Positions 35,801 through 46,631 of a stretch of DNA of 64,000 nt are shown in pieces (the stretch's first letter is position 1; every line of letters starts with the position of its first letter). Source of the DNA: Selaginella moellendorffii (Eukaryota > Streptophyta > Lycopodiopsida > Selaginellales > Selaginellaceae). Location of the stretch: the NCBI RefSeq assembly GCF_000143415.4, contig NW_003314269.1, positions 3,197,354 through 3,261,353 on the forward strand, in the 5' to 3' direction. The position numbers and the translations under genes are program-made. The notes below the pieces were generated by a model that searched no databases, was not told the origin of the DNA, and saw only the letters and a list, made by a program, of their open reading frames with translations.

Positions 35801-36788
35801 TGCTGACCTCGCGCTCCAGCATCATATCCATGAGTCTTGTGATGCCTTGCGGTGTTGCTAGGACTTCCTCTTGCAATCTTCAAGCGCACACCTTTTAGAT
35901 TTACGTATCGAAGCTTGCGACGGCAACTCACCTAGCTGGTGAAACGGACAGAAGTAGCGTGAGAAGCTGAAGAACATAGTACCGGACGTAGAAATCCTCC
36001 TCCTCCTGAAGACATTTGATAAGATAGTTCCCATAAAGTTTCCTAGCTTACCAGCAAACTCAAAAGCAACGCAACGATGTTCTGCTCCCTTGCAAGCAGT
36101 TCACAGTTCACAAGACCAGGAGAAAGCTGCCCGTGGTCATCTTGAGTCGCGTTGCTTAAAGCAGTAACGAGAGTTTCCAGCGCTCCTCGGACCTTGATTC
36201 ATTATGTAAGTCAACCAGAGAATAGAAAGCTCGCGATAAAAAAATTACGCTCGCTCACCATGTCTACGTCGTCACGATCGTCTCTGAGCACACCAATGAG
36301 CACCGGAAATCCTGCAAAGCAACGCTTTTTAAAACACGAAGTAGACAAAGTAGAGAACTAGAGTTAGAATAAAATACCCATGGCTCCAAAGGCCAGCTGT
36401 GCTTGGCGATTTTCGTCCACGAGAACACGAAGCTCCTCCATGGCAGCTCGCCTGTCCACAGCGAGCGTACCATTGCTGATAGTCTCAAGCAATTGCTCCA
36501 CTCCACTAGAAAAACCAATCCAAAATCACTTCAAGAACAACCAGAGAGTCGACTTACCCATCGTCCTCTGGCGGATGATCTCCGCTTCCAAAAACGAATC
36601 CCCCAACACCCTGCACCGATGCAAACCATCACAAATTCGCCTCGAATTGCGCGTCCTAGCGAATGCAGGCACCGGACAATCTAGAAATCTATCGATTGCC
36701 CTTATCTATGCCCAAAGTTCCTGGATCGATCGTCCCAGAAGAGAAACCTCACCTTGACCATCATGCCGAGAGCTGTAGAAGGCCTCAT
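32894..36788 (-). CDS. p115/USO1 vesicle tether (golgin candidate 6 / MAIGO4-like)
   Basis: Reverse gene of many short exons. The start MRPSTALGMMVK at 36788 is followed by 'GVGGFVFGSGDHPPEDD' and 'RRAAMEELRVLVDENRQAQLAFGAMG', then ARM-repeat segments 'FPVLIGVLRDDRDDVDMVRGALE', 'LLSLLEEEDFYVRYYVLQLLTLLL', 'TRLMDMMLEREVIRNEALLLLTHLTRAAKEIQKIVVFEGAFERVFHIVKEEGGSDGGIVVQDCLELLNNLL', all characteristic of the Uso1/p115 head. The C-terminal ~190 residues form a coiled coil ending in an acidic tail (GGGDEEDEEDEEEQ). p115 tethers ER-derived vesicles to the Golgi; in Arabidopsis its loss (mag4) blocks export of seed storage proteins. Not every exon edge was fixed. Part of the 5' half is duplicated at 38826-39720. 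Confidence 0.9.
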
Positions 36789-36989
36789 CGCGATCCAGCT
36801 CTCAGAATCGCCTTGGATCCAGCTCCTCGCTTAGGGTTTAAGTCAGGAAGAATATGCTTCGTAAAGATGCGACTTAACAAGGTATCGAACTCGAATATGC
36901 TTTGACTTGAGCAAGAGAGGGATGTCGTCATTGTCTATCTCCTTATTCACGTCGAAGCTTTTCTAACTTAATTTGGAACTTCGAAAACT

Positions 36990-37255
36990 TTCCCGAAGTT
37001 CACGAAAATTTAGAACTTCAAACTTCTCCAAAACTTCATGAAAATGCTCAAAAGACTTGTTAGTCTGGAAGAGAAATGAAAAAACTTAGGCTTAGAGTAA
37101 CGTCTCCATTCTTCATTAGATTCTCGAGCTCGAAGTATGCAGGGGAGTAAACTCCCAAAAAGTGCTGTGCAAAGCCCCAGATGGCGGACAAAGGACTTGG
37201 TCTCATCGTAAATTACCATTTTCACGGAACTTTGGATTGCTAGCCCAGACCTCTC
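36990..37255 (-). pseudogene. truncated copy of the gamma-CA-like last large exon
   Basis: This stretch aligns with 39780-40030, the 3' half of the gamma-CA-like gene: 'ctccattcttcatta', 'ttctcgagctc(g/c)aagta', 'ccttggtctcgtcg' and 'gcccagacctctccc' are shared with many changes and small deletions. The splice donor used in the intact gene ('acttac' on this strand) has become 'acttag' here. It ends abruptly where the 37256-38825 insertion starts, so it is a non-functional remnant. Confidence 0.85.
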
Positions 37256-38825
37256 CCTGTTGTTGTAAGGCTAGGCTATTGCTCTAGCGTTCCAGCTGTT
37301 TGTCATCTGAGTACACCATGGATGATCACCTTGAGCTTGAAGTGTATATGTGATGTGATTGTTTGTGTGATTTACAGCCTGAAAGGCACCAAGATTTCAC
37401 AGGAAAGAATGTTGTTGGAGCATGAGTATGATTCCAGACATTGCCAGATATACTCAGATTAAATTGATATCTAGATTATTTTCTAGTGGGTTTTCCAATT
37501 GGATTTTGAGTGTATGGTGAGGCTGAAAGATTCCTTTGCAAAAGATGGTGACCACCGTGGGATGCCTCACTTTTCAACGGAGGCATCATGTGAAGTACTG
37601 AGTTCCAAAGCAAAGATCAAAGGATAGTATTTCTCTAGATCAAAAGTTATTAAATGGGTGATTTCGGGTTTTTTTTGCTAATAGGTTCAGATTTTGGCTT
37701 TTGTTTTTCATAGATGGTAGAATTTATTTATTGAATCATTGAGGCATGCAATCCTGGGTTCAATTAAAAAACATGATGACTATTGATATATTTGCTTTAG
37801 GTTTGCCATTAGCTCCATGTCCACCATTCTTAACTCTGTGGCCATTTTTCCACCCCAATCATACCACTTTTGTAGACAATCCTTCTTTTGAGAAATCTTT
37901 AGTGCCTTTTCCATCACCTTCAACTACCTTCGACAAGATGACCAAGATTAGAGAGACTAAGGAACAATGTATTACATTTGCTTCTTCTTTGGGCAGAAGT
38001 GGACTATAAATAACTCTATATCACCCAAAATCTCCATTTTAAAGCCTCAAGTTCAATTTCTGCTCATTTACATTGTTGTCAAACATTAATGTGGTGAATT
38101 GCAATGTTTTCGATTTTTTGCAATTCAACTGGATAGAGTCTTCAGATTATTCCTCCCATGTCAACTCATCTCCTTAGAATCTAGTTGGAATCAACAAATC
38201 ACAAGTTACAACAAAGATTCCCAAGATTCTGCAAATGCCCGAGTTGGAGGTGTTAGTCGATACCATGTTTCCCAAATAGAGAAGTTTTATATCAAGTATG
38301 AATAAGATTTTCAGCCTCTGGAGCAAGTCAAAATCCATGGGTTCCATGAGTTTGGCTTGCTAGCATTTGATGCGGCAAATAAATCTTCCCTTGAGGCAAC
38401 TCTTTAAGACTTTTGGAGGAGCAGCATCCACCTCAATATATTGTCTTGTCTACCAACTTGTCATTTTCAGGAATCCTTTTGGGTTCTTCTGAGTTATATT
38501 ATTATTATGTATTCTTCTTGAATAAAAACTTCAGTTTTTGTGAGAACAACACTGGCTATATGTAACTCAAGGAGATTCCTCATGGCAAGCTTGCAAGGTC
38601 TTAGTGAACTCTACATGCTCACCCAAAGTGGCTCTAACATGAAGCCTTGAAGCCTAATTTTTATATTCAAACTAAGATTCTTCCTTGACCAGAAACTAAA
38701 GTGTGTACACAAAGCTTGAAGCTCTTGCGGCAGTAACTTACATGCTTCCATGAAACACACAATTTGTATTAGTGATAAGCAAACGAATTAGAGAAAGTTT
38801 AAGAGCTAGAAAATCATTAAATTGT
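37256..38825. other. 1.57 kb AT-rich insertion between the two duplicated segments
   Basis: Sequence with no counterpart in the duplicated flanks. It has short ORFs (for example 37746-38009, 87 codons; 38099-38305) that I cannot assign, and 'tattattatg' rich stretches. No terminal repeats could be made out. It may be a transposon remnant or ancient filler. Confidence 0.4.
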
Positions 38826-39720
38826 ACTCTCAAGGGAGGTTAGTGAAGCAATTCCAGACAGTCTTGCATATCATAGAAGTATTTTAGACTTCAAAGATCG
38901 ACTCCAACGTTACCTGGGACCCTCCTTCCTTTACAATGTGAAACACCCTCTCAAAGGCGCCTTCAAAAACAACTATCTTTTGGATCTCCTGTAAAAAAAA
39001 AAGCAAGCAGAAACGAAAGCTCAAATACATCAAAGGTCCCACCTGTCAAAGCACAAGGGCTTCATTCCAGATCACCTGCAAACGTTTATTACGTGAGCTT
39101 TTCAGCCGTCTACATCTTGCTGACCTCGCATTCCAGCTTCATATCCTGACGCCATAGACCTGGTGATGAGCGAGCGTAATTTTTTTCTACCGAGTTTGGT
39201 TGACTTACATAATGAATCAAGGTCCAAGGAGCGCTGGAAACGCTCGTTACTGCTTTAAGCAACGCGACTCAAGATGATCACGGGCAGCTTTCTCCTGGTC
39301 TTGTGAACTGTGAACTTCTTGCAAGAGAGAAGAACATCGTTGCGTTGCTTTCAAGCTTGCTGGTATGGTAAGAATGGGAACTATCTTATCAAATGTCTTC
39401 AGGAGGAGGAGCATTTCTACGTCCGGTACTATGTTCTTCAGCTTCTTACGCTAGTTTCACCAGCTAGGTGAGTTGCCGTCGCAAGCTTGGATACGCAAAT
39501 CTAAATGGTGTGCACTTGAAGATTGCAAGAGGAAGTCCTAGCAACAATCACAAGACTCATCGATCGTCTCTGAGCACACCAATGAGCACAGGATAGATAA
39601 TAAAGACTAAACAAGGTATCAAATTGGAAGAAACGAAAGAGAGGGATGTCGTCATTGTCTATCTCCTTATTCACTTCGAAACCTTCCTAACTTCACGAAA
39701 ATTTGGAACTTCGAAACTTC
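38826..39720. pseudogene. scrambled partial copy of the MAG4-like gene and its promoter side
   Basis: Four pieces are recognisable. 38826-39155 is a direct copy of about 35466-35840, introns included. About 39195-39545 is an inverted copy of about 35880-36260. About 39555-39590 is a direct copy of 36268-36300. About 39610-39720 is a direct copy of 36870-37000. Retained introns show it arose from DNA, not from a processed transcript. Reading frames are broken. Confidence 0.88.
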
Positions 39721-39772
39721 TCCAACTTCACGAAAATTTGGAACCCCGAAGCTTGGAAAGTTTGGGACGATC

Positions 39773-41580
39773 TCAGTGCTGTAAAATCCAATAGACCTGT
39801 TAGTCCGGAAAAGAAATGGAACTCGAGACCACTTACGCTTAGAGTGACGCCTCCATTCTTCATTATCTTCTCGAGCTCCAAGTAGGCAGTGGAGTAAGGA
39901 AGAAACTCCCGAAAGTATTGCTGCGCGTAGCTCCGGATGCCTTCGGCGAAGCCGACGAACGCCTTGGTCTCGTCGAAAGTTACCATTCTCACGAACTTCG
40001 CTGGATTGCCGGCCCAGACCTCTCCCGTTGGGATCCGGCGTCCGGGAGGAACCACCGAGCCGGGCTCCAGAATGCTGTGGGTCTCCACGACGGAGCCTTC
40101 CATGACGACGCAGCGCTCGCCTATGATGCATTCGCGCTCGATGATGCACGACCGAAGTGTGCAGTAGGGACCGATTGTTACGTAGTGGCTGATGATGAGA
40201 TGCGGTGGAAGTCCTGGAGAAGGAAAAGCACACAAAGATAAGTTGCTCAAAGAAAAGCAAAGAACAAACAAGGAGGAATGTAGCAAATGATAAAAGAATT
40301 GCGAAACAGTTTCATGAAGCACAGAATGATAAAAATAAAACAAACAATGCTGGGATGGGCTGTACCATCACATAAATCGTAGCAGCAAGAGAGAATGAAT
40401 TAGCAAATGCAAAGTTATGCTAAAAAGAGTCTAAGCGAGAAACGTTTAGACGAAACTTCACTCGGAAAGGTGGAATGCCAAAAACCAAAAAGAATCATAG
40501 CAAATTTGAAAACAAGGTCTTTCTAAGGAATAAAAAAAGCAAGACACCACCGAAAAAATTCATAAAACCATACACTGCAATCTACATTCTCGGAAACCAT
40601 GGACGAAAAACAACACACAAGAAAAGAAAGAAAAGAGATAAGTTGCTCAAAGAAAAGCAAAGAACAAACAAGGAGGAATGTAGCAAAGAGGAACGAGTTG
40701 CGAAAGTTTCCCAGAAAAAAACATCTGGGATGGACTATCATCGGAAAACTCGTAAAGTAATGCTGGAAAGAGTGTAAGCGAGAAAACGTTTAGATGGTCG
40801 AAAAGCTGAAATGCCAAAAGCAAAAAAATCATAGGAGCAAGAGAAACGACAAGAACAAACAAGGAGGAATGTAGAAAAGGAGAAAAGAGTTGCGAAATGA
40901 TGGATGGAAGTTTCACAAACGTGAAGCACAGAATGATAAAAGCAACAAACAGAGAGACAAGTCTGGGATGGACAAACTTTTCAGTACCATCGGATAAATC
41001 GCAGCAGCAAGAGAGAATGGATGCAAAACTATAGCAAATCCAGAGTTATGCTGGAAAGAGTTTTAAGTTTAGAACAAACCGTGGAACGCCAAAAACAAAA
41101 AGAATCACAGCAAGAGAAGAACTATGTCAATCAAGCGAAAGCAAGCACCACCAAAAATAAATAATTCACGAAACCGTTCACTGCGATCTACATTCTAACC
41201 ATGGACGAAACAATGAAAAGATAGTAATACGTACCAACTGGGGACTCGGAGGCGACGTGAAGAACACAGCGGTCGAAGATATGCGAGCAAAATCCCATTT
41301 GGATTTTGTTAAGATCGCCTCGTAGCACCGTCCCATACCACACCGTGCACTTGTCCTCCACCTTGACGTTCCCGATGAGCGTGGCATTCGGCGCGACCCA
41401 GGCATCGGGCGCGATGTATGGCACAGCCATAGCCAGGGGCACGATCTGCCGCTGGCCGCGATAATCCCAGTCGGCCCGATAGAATCCCTCGGGCGGCGTC
41501 AGCGGCACTGTGATCTGCGTTACCGCGAAGGGATTTCGGAGCGATCCAGCGTGCTGCCTCCATCGTCGCAGTGCCGCCAT
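39773..41580 (-). CDS. gamma carbonic anhydrase-like subunit of mitochondrial complex I
   Basis: Main exons complement(41235..41580) and complement(39837..40213), with phases that match, plus a proposed 6-nt last exon 39773-39778 (His-stop) after a strong GTAAGT donor; about 242 aa. If the donor is not used, the frame runs on to 39693. 'VAPNATLIGNVKVEDKCTVWYGTVLRGDLNKIQMGFCSHIFDRCVLH', 'YVTIGPYCTLRSCIIERECIIG' and 'EGSVVETHSILEPGSVVPPGRRIPTGEVWAGNPAKFVR' follow the left-handed beta-helix of plant gamma-CAL1/2, including replacement of catalytic histidines of true gamma-CA. 'EFLPYSTAYLELEK' is the family C-terminus. The protein belongs to the plant complex I carbonic anhydrase domain. The 1021-nt intron is unusual (see repeat). 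Confidence 0.88.
40215..41222. repeat. three partial tandem copies of a ~400-bp block in the gamma-CAL intron
   Basis: The string 'aacaaacaaggaggaatgta' starts at about 40262, 40661 and 40854, and 'ctgggatgg', 'aatgccaaaa', 'aagcgagaaa' and 'tctacattct..aaccatgga' recur in the same order. Copies 1 (about 40215-40620) and 3 (about 40836-41222) are near full length; copy 2 (about 40637-40835) is cut short. Confidence 0.85.
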
Positions 41581-42069
41581 AGCTGCGGCCCCAAATAGAT
41601 TCGAACCATGCACCACTTGGACCCTCACGGGAAAGGAGTCGAACCGTGCACTACTTAGACCCTCACGGGAAAGGATTCGAACCGTCCACTACTTAGACCC
41701 TCACGGGAAAGGATTCGAACCATGCATCACTTGGACAAGATCAAATCGTGAAATTCAAAAAACGCCGGCGGCCGGACGTTTGAATTTCGCGATCTGGGCC
41801 GTTCGACTAGGTTGCATCCAACGGCCCAGTTTGTATTTGTTTGATCTAAGTTTTTTACCTTGTTGCAGTTGTTTTTTGAGTTTAGGGCAGGGTAATAGTG
41901 CGCGTTGCGCCTTCTTTCTCCTCGGTTCTTCGATTCTCCGGCGCTAGCGCTCTGGGGGGACGATTCCTTTGCGCGATGACAATGCAGGGCTGAAGGCGCT
42001 ACTCCTGCCGCTGGCGCTCGAGGTCTCGCCGCGAGGGTTTGGTGCTTTGGTTAGGGATTGTGGGGAGGC
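41581..42069. promoter_or_regulatory. shared promoter, gamma-CAL / propeller-like protein
   Basis: The 489 bp between divergent starts contain the 38-bp repeat on the gamma-CAL side and 'gcgagggtttggtgctttgg' then 'ttagggattg' close to the forward start, plus the complementary pair 'gccgtt..gac' / 'aacggc' near 41800-41825. Confidence 0.4.
41602..41735. repeat. 38-bp tandem repeat, ~3.5 copies, at the 5' end of gamma-CAL
   Basis: The unit 'tcgaacc(a/g)tgca' + 'ctacttagaccc' + 'tcacgggaaagga' is repeated head to tail just upstream of the chosen gamma-CAL start (41580). An in-frame ATG at 41628 lies in the first unit. Confidence 0.9.
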
Positions 42070-43900
42070 ATGGATTCCAAGAAGCTGCAAGTGAGCCCCA
42101 GACCCTCGTCCGGCCGGCGCATCCAAGCGGGCAAGCGGCCACGCCCTGACGATTACTGCGGCAACAGTGTCCGAAAGCTCATGAGGCGAGAGATCAGCCG
42201 CGCGGGCAACTGGGCGTTCAATCGGACAAGCTCCCAGGAGAAGTTTCGAAACTTCCAGCTCCAGGTATGGATTAGATACTTTCTATCTCAGCTGCATTTT
42301 TTATTTTTCTTTGGGGTTCGCAATAGGAAGAGTTTGATACCCACGATCCCAAAGCGCACAGATGCTTGAAACTTCCATTCTTAAAGAAGAGGTCCAAGAT
42401 CGTGGAGATCGTTGCTGCCCGTGACATCGTTTTTGCTTTGGCGCATTCGGGCATTTGTGCTGCTTTCAGCAGAGGTAGGCAGTCATATCCGTTCACATTT
42501 CCATGGCAAATATAATCTTTTCTTTTTGTTTCGTTTGGGGTTTTAGAAACAAATAAGAAGATCTGTTTTCTCAATATCAGCTCCGACGAAGTCATCAGAA
42601 GCCTTTTCTATAACAAAAACAACGACTCGCTCATCACTGTTTCAGTATACGCATCTGACAATTTCAGCTCACTAAAATGCAGGACAACACCCATCGAGTA
42701 AAACTTTCCATGCTTTCATCTTTTATTTTACTAGTTTGTGTTAACTTTTCGCAGATATATTAGAAGAGGACAGCCTGACGCTGGATTTCCTTTGTTCGAA
42801 ACAGAATCATTGCGTTGGCCCGGCTTCGTGGAGTTCGACGACGTGAACGGAAAGGTGCTAACGTATTCCGCACAGGATCGGTATGCTCATCTCACTTTTC
42901 CGGCACCATTTAATCACTACTGAGATTCTTTCTTTTCTCCTTGCAGGATTTACAAAGTTTTTGATCTCAAAAACTACACCATGCTGTACTCTATATCTGA
43001 CGAGCATGTCCAAGAGATTAAGATAAGGTAACGCGTTGAAGTTATGATTTTTTGAACCCCTTTAAGACGTTTTCTTTTTCCTGGTCACAGTCCTGGCATT
43101 ATGCTGCTCATATTTGACAGAGCGGCGAGCCATGTTCCTCTTAAAATCTTGTCCATCGAAGATGGTTCCGTCCTAAAGGCGTTTAACCATCTCCTCCACC
43201 GCAACAAGAAGCTCGACTTCATCGAGCAATTTAACGAGAAGCTGCTAGTGAAACAGGAGAACGAGAACCTCCAAATCCTTGACGTAAGTAAAAGCAAAGC
43301 GTTTATCCCTGTAGCTGACGGCTTTTGGTTTGTTCGCGCAGGTACGGAACGCCCAACTGACGGAAGTGAGCAGGACCGAATTTATGACACCGTCGGCCTT
43401 CATCTTTCTGTACGAGAACCAGTTGTTCCTCACGTTTCGCAACCGCACTGTCGCCGTGTGGAACTTCCGCGGCGAGCTGGTCACTTCCTTCGAGGACCAC
43501 CTCTTGTGGTACCCGGACTGCAACACAAACAACATCTACATCACCAGCGAGCAGGACCTCATCATCTCCTACTGCAAGGCCCAGGGATGCGACGAAGAGA
43601 CAGGTAACCACAATCTCTCGTTTCTCTAATCGTTTCTTTCTTCTCTGTGGTACTGACTGCTCCATTTTCGCAGTAGGCTCGATCAACATCAGCAATATCC
43701 TGACCGGGAAGTGCCTGGCAAAGATCCGCGCCGACGATCCCAGCGTCAAAGTGAGCCCGCGGTGTCACGCAAACTCGTCCAACATCCGAGGCTCGGTCCG
43801 TGAGGCACTCGAGGACGTGACGGCGTTGTTCTACGACGAGGAGAGGAACGAGATTTACACTGGTAACAGGCAGGGGCTTGTCCACGTTTGGTCCAACTGA
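42070..43900 (+). CDS. conserved plant beta-propeller-like protein of unknown function
   Basis: Eight exons, join(42070..42264, 42327..42474, 42547..42697, 42755..42880, 42947..43027, 43091..43283, 43342..43603, 43674..43900), 395 aa, all phases consistent. I recognise a protein very conserved in land plants but know no function: 'EFDTHDPKAHRCLKLPFLKKRSKIVEIVAARDIVFALAHSG', 'SSDEVIRSLFYNKNNDSLITVSVYASDNFSSLKCR', 'GFVEFDDVNGKVLTYSAQD', 'FNHLLHRNKKLDFIEQFNEKLLVKQENENLQILDVRN', 'FIFLYENQLFLTFRNRTVAVWNFRGELV', ending 'EIYTGNRQGLVHVWSN'. Repeated short beta-strand blades ('VAVWNFRGELV', 'GLVHVW') suggest a WD40-like propeller. The N-terminal ~60 residues are basic and variable. It is divergent with gamma-CAL. 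Confidence 0.88.
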
Positions 43901-44320
43901 TAGATCTACGAGAGAGAGAGCGGGCGTTCTTTTGTCCGTGCTAGAAGATCCTCATCGCTCCTTGGTTCGTAACTCCTTTTTTAAATGCGTTCTTCTGGTC
44001 TCACGGCAGGCGATATTTATCTCTCTCGTGGCAAAGTTTCTTATGTCTCTTTCGCGGCCGCGCATAATTCGTGCTATGGCTTTGTGTACATTGTATGCTT
44101 TTTTTCTCTGCTATAATTTTTGTAACCACAGAAGTATCATCTCTTAAGTCTGTCTGTACCATCAAAACAATCAATTAGATATGTAAATACAAGGGGGAGG
44201 AGAAGGAAGAAGAAAAAAAGCTAAAGCGCACCAGTGTACAACCGAGTACTCACTCTTCCAAGAGATTATCACGCGAGAAAAGCTCTCCCAAACTCAAAGT
44301 TATCGATCCCTCGAGAAGGC
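43901..44320. other. convergent 3' regions of propeller-like gene and SH3P
   Basis: Holds 3' untranslated sequence of both genes, T-rich near 44090-44130. No gene is seen. Confidence 0.4.
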
Positions 44321-46063
44321 CTACATGGGGCACAAGCACGGTTGGACCTGGAAGTTCCTCCAAGCTTTTATTATTCCATTCGAAAGAAACGAGTGTCAAG
44401 GAGAAGATCGATCGTTACTTACCTTGCTCGCCGGAACACGCTGCCGACGCTCGACGTAGGCCGAAGGAAACCATCCGGCTTTGCCTCGGCACTCCCCCTC
44501 GGACCATCCCGTCGTAGAAACCTGGAAGTTAGATCGAATCGTGTGAGAAAACTAGGAGCCATGAAACGCATCTAGATTACCTGGCGAACAACGACGTAAT
44601 CACCAACAGCTATCGTAAGCTCTCCCTCGGATTCCGCCTCAAAAGGATGCATCACCTGGACAGCGCGTTTTAGAGCACAGCTATAACTTTAAAAAGAGCC
44701 CAGTACCTCGGCCAGGAAAAACGATGACTTTCGGTCGGAGTTGGATTGGTAAACATTGGAGTAGCCACCATTCTCTTTTACTTCCTCGTATGGAGGAGGG
44801 GACGTGGAGTGCTCTAGCTGTTGTGACGCGCCCGACTCTCCCTGTAACCGTTCTGCAACCATCTGGAGAACAATTATATCTCAGCCCTGTGTTTCCGGTG
44901 AAGCGAACGTCGCAACTTGCCTGGGTGTGAAGCTTGTCAAGGATATCAGTCACGCGCTGATGATAAGCTCGCTCGGCTTCTACCTGGCAAAAGAAACGAA
45001 AAAAACTGTGGGACTTTAATTACCAGTGACTGATGCTTACCATGGCAATGAGACGTTGCAATGTGAGACGCTGCTGTTGAGCTTCAACAGCAGTCATCGC
45101 CGCAGCGGCTTCTTTTCCCAGCTCTGTCATTGCTGCCATAAGCTCTGTCAGTTTCGATTCGGCCATTTGCAGTTTCAAGGCGTTGTCTGCATTGAGGCCG
45201 GTCTCTTTCGACCTTCTTCGAGTAACCTCCTGGGCCTGATCATTAACACCTTTGGTACCAAGAGAAAAAAAGAAGCAGGAACACAACCGACCAAACCTGC
45301 GCTTCAGCCTCCTGGCGCAGACGATCATAGCGTTGTGCCAAGTGCCGCGCGTCTTCCAAAGGTGCTCCCATCACCATCGCTCTCAAAGGCTCAGCAACCT
45401 ACAAGACTTGTTAAAACTTATCACAAACAATGTCTTCTTACCTGAGTACCAAGTGCTCGATGCATGCTATCTCTCTCCTTCTCAATATTGAGTCGAGCAT
45501 TTCCAAAGTACGTAGCCGACTTTGCAAGGGCCCCATTCGGAGCTGGTCCTTCAGCGGCATACTTTCGGCAATCCTCCGCAAGCTTGGTGGCTGTTCAAAA
45601 AACCATAAGCTTTTCTCTCTCACAATTTGGAATTTTTTTCACAAGAAACACTTACAAACATCAAGCTGCTTGGATCCAGTAGAGATCAGTCCTTCAGTTC
45701 CACGCACTATTTCTCTTTGGAAATGCTACACATCAGCACACAAAGCAACAAAGCTATCAGTATCATAAGAGTATGAAATCGAAAGAATTCCCTTCGTTGC
45801 AACAAACGACAACTCAATACCTTGCCAGCGCGTGTAGATATAAATAATCTTTCCAGCTGCTGATGCCTCTGCTGCTCCGCCTCGTTCGTCACAATGTCGG
45901 TCCCTTGAGAGCCGCCATATCCTTGCGAGAATTGTTTGAATACCGCCTGCGAACCACCAATCCAAATCGTGAGCAAATCTCCCAATCCTGGATGGAAACG
46001 AGCCTGTTGCTGTTTGGCGACTTGCTCCCGAAATTTGCTAGCCTGTTTCCTGATCGCATCCAT
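44321..46063 (-). CDS. SH3 domain-containing protein (SH3P-like), endocytosis/autophagy
   Basis: Reverse gene; start MDAIRKQASKFREQVAKQQQ at 46063, the plant SH3P N-terminus. Later exons give 'LISTGSKQLDV', 'ATKLAEDCRKYAAEGPAPNG', 'VAEPLRAMVMGAPLEDARHLAQRYDRLRQEAEAQ', 'AQEVTRRRSKE', 'VEAERAYHQRVTDILDKLHTQ', a Ser/Pro-rich linker, and the SH3 domain 'VMHPFEAESEGELTIAVGDYVVVRQ' + 'VSTTGWSEGECRGKAGWFPSAYVE'. The N-terminal two-thirds is a BAR-like coiled coil. Plant SH3P1-3 bind membranes and act with clathrin and in autophagosome formation. The last exon (VQPCLCPM, stop 44321) is tentative. Between exon 1 and 'AVFKQF' lies a 57-nt in-frame segment (45947-46003), apparently an intron with a GC donor. 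Confidence 0.9.
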
Positions 46064-46631
46064 CTACCTAGATTGCGCCGAGCCAGCTGACACGAAACCA
46101 AATCGTCATTACCTTGGAGAATGTGGCGCGCCATAGATCACACCTGAGTGCCGATCTAGCAGAGGAAGAATGGCGCCGATCCAGGGCGAGCACCCAAACC
46201 CTCCCGCACTTGTCGGACCCTTCCCCGGGACCGCAACGAAGAAAGCAAACCCTAGACACTCGAGGGAGGAGGTCAAAGAAAAACCTCTGCCCAGCGTGGC
46301 GCGAGCGCGGCCGTCAGATATTAAGAGTAGACGTCGCAGATGGAACATCGGGATCGTGTCTGCAGACAACGGTCAGGAACCAGATTGCCAATCTTGAACG
46401 TCAGATAAGATGTTTGAATTAATCCAAGCCGTCCACTGTAATTTAAGAAGATAAATATTTTGCTGAAAGAAAAATATTGTCAAATTTCTAGCCGTCTGAT
46501 TTCTTTTATAAAAATAAAAGAGAAGGAAGAAAAGTCTTTTTCCGGTCTAAACCCTAATATCAGTGCCAAAGAAAAGTCATTAAAACTTAGTTAAGAACAA
46601 GTGTATTTTCCATTCTATAGAAATCCAAAGA
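46064..46631. promoter_or_regulatory. SH3P promoter and 3' region of SPATA17-like gene
   Basis: Lies between two reverse-strand genes. It has telo-box-like motifs 'caaaccctagac' (about 46245) and 'taaaccctaata' (about 46548). No gene is seen. Confidence 0.4.

Noticed and set aside
41602-41735. CRISPR-like array or tRNA remnant ('gattcgaacc' strings)
   Set aside because: The repeats are directly adjacent without spacers, this is a nuclear plant locus, and no cloverleaf can be drawn.
41510-41947. 145-codon forward ORF across the gamma-CAL start region
   Set aside because: It follows the 38-bp tandem repeat and the antisense of gamma-CAL exon 1; no homology recognised.
42070-43900. DET1 identity for the propeller-like gene
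   Set aside because: First thought because both are conserved plant propeller-type proteins, but the sequence motifs of DET1 are not present.
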